From assembly GCA_964400685.1 (NCBI GenBank), contig CAYNVT010000003.1:11517-75516 (forward strand): a stretch of DNA of 64,000 bases, given 5' to 3'. This DNA comes from DATCTV01 sp964400685 (GTDB lineage Bacteria; Desulfobacterota; Desulfomonilia; UBA1062). Shown here piece by piece: positions 62,155 to 64,000 of the stretch (the stretch's first letter is position 1; each line of letters starts with the position of its first letter). The notes below the pieces were generated by a model. The model made no database searches and was not told the origin of the DNA. It saw nothing but the letters and a program-made list of their open reading frames with translations. Both the position numbers and the translations under genes were made by a program.

Positions 62155-63554
62155 CGGCCGGGATCGGAAAAGCCGGACTGAGTCTCGGACGAAAGATCGG
62201 TTACGGGACCGCCGAGCTTTCCAATTCGCTCACCTGGACCATGTTCTATGTACTGTTCCTCTTCTTCCTGACGGACGTGGTGAAGATGGACCCAGCGTTT
62301 GCAGGCTTCATCATGATGATTGGCACTTTCTGGGATGCGTTTTCAAGTCCGATGGTCGGTATAGTCTCGGACAGGACGAAATCCAGATGGGGCAGGAGAA
62401 GGCCGTTCATTCTTGGGGTCGCGGTGCCGTTCGGGCTCATCACATGGCTTCTTTTTACCGATTTCGGGCTCTCGCCCGTGATGACCAAGGCCTACTTCAT
62501 TGCAGTAGTGATCTGCACGTTCACCGTGTTCTCCCTGCTGGACATACCTTACACCTCACTGGCCGCAGAGATGACGCAGGACTACGACGAGAGGACGAGC
62601 CTCATCAGCTACCGCGCGGTCTTCTGCCAGATCGCATCCATCATAGGCGCCGCCCTGCCCTTTGTCATGGTGGAGTATCTTACCAGATCGCTCGGCTCGG
62701 CAAAGCCGGCCTGGTCGGTCATGACAGCCATAATTGGGGTGTTTACGGTCTTTCCGATACTGATCACATGGAGGGCGACAAGGGGAGGCGAGCTTTTTCC
62801 TGAAGATACAAAGGCATCTTTCAGGGACATAAAGGATGCCGTACTCAAGAACAGGACGTTCAGATTCACGGCCGGTGTCTACGCCCTGAGCAATGTTGCG
62901 ATGAGTGTTGCGGGCGTGGTCATGGTCTATTTCATGCAGTATTACCTGGGATTTTCCGAGACGCAGAAGTCGATAGCATTCCTGTTCCTGTTTGCATGCA
63001 CCATTATATGGATTCCGCTCATAAACTATTTATCGGCAAAGTTCTCCAAGCGCTGGGCGTTCATAATATTCATAGGCCTGTGGGCGCTGGTGCAGTCTGT
63101 AGGCGCCATTCTGGCGAGGCCCGGTGACACCGTCTACTTTTATGTCATGGCTATACTCGCCTCGGGAGGCCTTATCGGCGTGACTATGGCCGGGTGGTCC
63201 ATGATCCCGGATGTGATCGAAGTGGACGAATACAAGACGGGCCAGCGCAGGGAGGGGCTGTATTTCGGCATATTCAGCTTTTCAAGAAAGGTGGCCGTGG
63301 CGCTTGCCGTATGGCTTGTAGGCATAATTCTTTCCAAGGCCGGCTATGTACCGAACGCAGTTCAGACAAAGGAGTCCCTCTTATGCATAAGGCTGGTCTA
63401 TGCCGAAGGCACGGCCTTCTTTCTTATTATGAGCATCCTGATGGCCTATCTCATGCCCATGACGAGAAAGCGCCACGAGGCCCTTACCGGGGCTATCAGG
63501 CTGAAAAAAGAAGGCAAACCGGTCAATGAAGATGAGATAAAAGCACTGCTCTAG
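62151..63554 (+). CDS. GPH family (MelB-like) glycoside:cation symporter
   Basis: A 467-residue 12-helix transporter of the glycoside-pentoside-hexuronide:cation family within the major facilitator fold. KIGYGTAELSNSLTWT at the N-terminus, DAFSSPMVGIVSDRTKSRWGRRRPFI after helix 2 and MIPDVIEVDEYKTGQRREGLYFG are family hallmarks. The substrate could be a sugar or glycoside, but sulfoquinovose-like or other anionic substrates are also known. It overlaps the PLP gene by 4 bp and is followed 26 bp later by an oxidoreductase, so all three may form one operon. Confidence 0.9.
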   Translation: MTAGIGKAGLSLGRKIGYGTAELSNSLTWTMFYVLFLFFLTDVVKMDPAFAGFIMMIGTFWDAFSSPMVGIVSDRTKSRWGRRRPFILGVAVPFGLITWLLFTDFGLSPVMTKAYFIAVVICTFTVFSLLDIPYTSLAAEMTQDYDERTSLISYRAVFCQIASIIGAALPFVMVEYLTRSLGSAKPAWSVMTAIIGVFTVFPILITWRATRGGELFPEDTKASFRDIKDAVLKNRTFRFTAGVYALSNVAMSVAGVVMVYFMQYYLGFSETQKSIAFLFLFACTIIWIPLINYLSAKFSKRWAFIIFIGLWALVQSVGAILARPGDTVYFYVMAILASGGLIGVTMAGWSMIPDVIEVDEYKTGQRREGLYFGIFSFSRKVAVALAVWLVGIILSKAGYVPNAVQTKESLLCIRLVYAEGTAFFLIMSILMAYLMPMTRKRHEALTGAIRLKKEGKPVNEDEIKALL

Positions 63555-63580
63555 AATGATGTTAATAAAAGGAAACCTTT

Positions 63581-64000
63581 ATGGCAAAACACAGATATGG
63601 AATATGTCTTGTAGGCTGCGGGATGATAGGTCATGTTCATGCAAAGCAGTGGGAAAATCACAAGGACAGGGCCGACCTTTATGTCTGCGACATTAACGGG
63701 AGTCTTGCAGCAAAAACAGCGCATGAAAACAGAGCGGCAGGCGTTTTTAAAACCATGGAAGAAGCTTTGTCGGATGAGCGGATAGACGCGCTCGACATCT
63801 GCCTGCCTCACCATCTGCACTACGGCGCCGCAATGCAGGCCTTTGCCGCCGGTAAGCATGTCTTTATAGAAAAGCCCATTGCAAATTCACTTTCAGAGGC
63901 AGACGCCATGACCGAAAAGGCCGCCGCATCCGGGCTCGTGCTGGCCGTGCTCGAAAACTTCAGGTACGAACCGGGGGTCGTGCGCGCCGCTGAACTTATG
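63581..64000 (+). CDS. Gfo/Idh/MocA family oxidoreductase (3' truncated by window)
   Basis: The first 140 codons of an NAD(P)-dependent sugar oxidoreductase. Visible motifs are GICLVGCGMIGHVHAKQW (nucleotide-binding), LDICLPHHLHYGAAMQAFAAGKHV and IEKPIANSLSEADAM with the catalytic-type EKP lysine. The frame is open to the last base. ATG 63581 has AAAGGAAA 5 nt upstream. It is in the same direction as the GPH symporter 26 bp before, consistent with sugar catabolism. Confidence 0.9.
   Translation, partial: MAKHRYGICLVGCGMIGHVHAKQWENHKDRADLYVCDINGSLAAKTAHENRAAGVFKTMEEALSDERIDALDICLPHHLHYGAAMQAFAAGKHVFIEKPIANSLSEADAMTEKAAASGLVLAVLENFRYEPGVVRAAELM

Overview
The window is about 50% GC, densely coded and mostly ordinary bacterial chromosome. 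It has no rRNA, tRNA or CRISPR that I can see. Several things fit an anaerobic Gram-negative of the Desulfobacterota (former deltaproteobacteria) type: LL-diaminopimelate aminotransferase (DapL), a glutamine synthetase of the unadenylylated GSI-alpha kind, a non-pyrrolysine MttB-family methyltransferase, many lipoproteins and Tat substrates, and tandem MTA/SAH deaminases. That placement is inference, not proof. A run of ten Ns inside serA shows a scaffolded draft assembly, probably a metagenome bin.

Region by region. 1-12.7 kb: a MalY-type PLP enzyme (cut by the left edge), a nucleobase permease with a two-Cache lipoprotein, gamma carbonic anhydrase with an M29 aminopeptidase, the translation factor EttA, a zinc-ribbon Ycf46-like AAA ATPase, an AlkD-like repair protein, aquaporin, a PAP2-like membrane protein, a GH1 glycosidase and a small FmdB protein. 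12.7-18.9 kb: serA-purA facing a short stress cluster (small zinc protein, Hsp20, Lon). 18.9-24.7 kb: a minus-strand run yhbY, glcD, dapL, pgm and an HpnA-like epimerase, with the 19-codon stump of a four-helix-bundle gene between dapL and pgm. 24.7-35.2 kb: a PaaK-like ligase facing a phosphopantetheinyl transferase, a Tat phosphoesterase behind glnA, an enolase-superfamily enzyme, a glycosyltransferase with a cysteine-periodic small peptide, and two tandem amidohydrolases. 35.3-42.2 kb: a plus-strand metabolic run (epimerase, SCP2-like protein, ThDP enzyme, zinc dehydrogenase, large glycosidase).

42.3-45.5 kb is a visibly AT-rich island: two unrecognised genes, a 26-codon leader-like ORF with a perfect Shine-Dalgarno sequence, direct repeats and a 14-bp perfect inverted repeat. 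It looks acquired. 45.5-59.3 kb is rich in exported hydrolases: an ATC-hydrolase-like protein, a membrane-anchored sialidase, purple acid phosphatase, a two-domain PHP lipoprotein whose first domain has lost its metal ligands, an alkaline phosphatase and a second PHP lipoprotein. Embedded here is an overlapping three-gene operon: an unknown 786-residue protein, a phosphatidylserine decarboxylase and an Lgt-like membrane transferase. 59.3-64 kb: an MttB-family enzyme divergent from a Cys/Met-type PLP lyase, a GPH sugar symporter and a truncated Gfo/Idh/MocA oxidoreductase.

The most promising candidates for undescribed biology are the Cys-x10 repeat peptide next to a lone GT4 glycosyltransferase (30.9-32.4 kb), the unknown/PSD/Lgt-like operon (51.8-56.2 kb), and the AT-rich island. 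A structured intergenic repeat is also shared between 5.2 kb and 42.2 kb.
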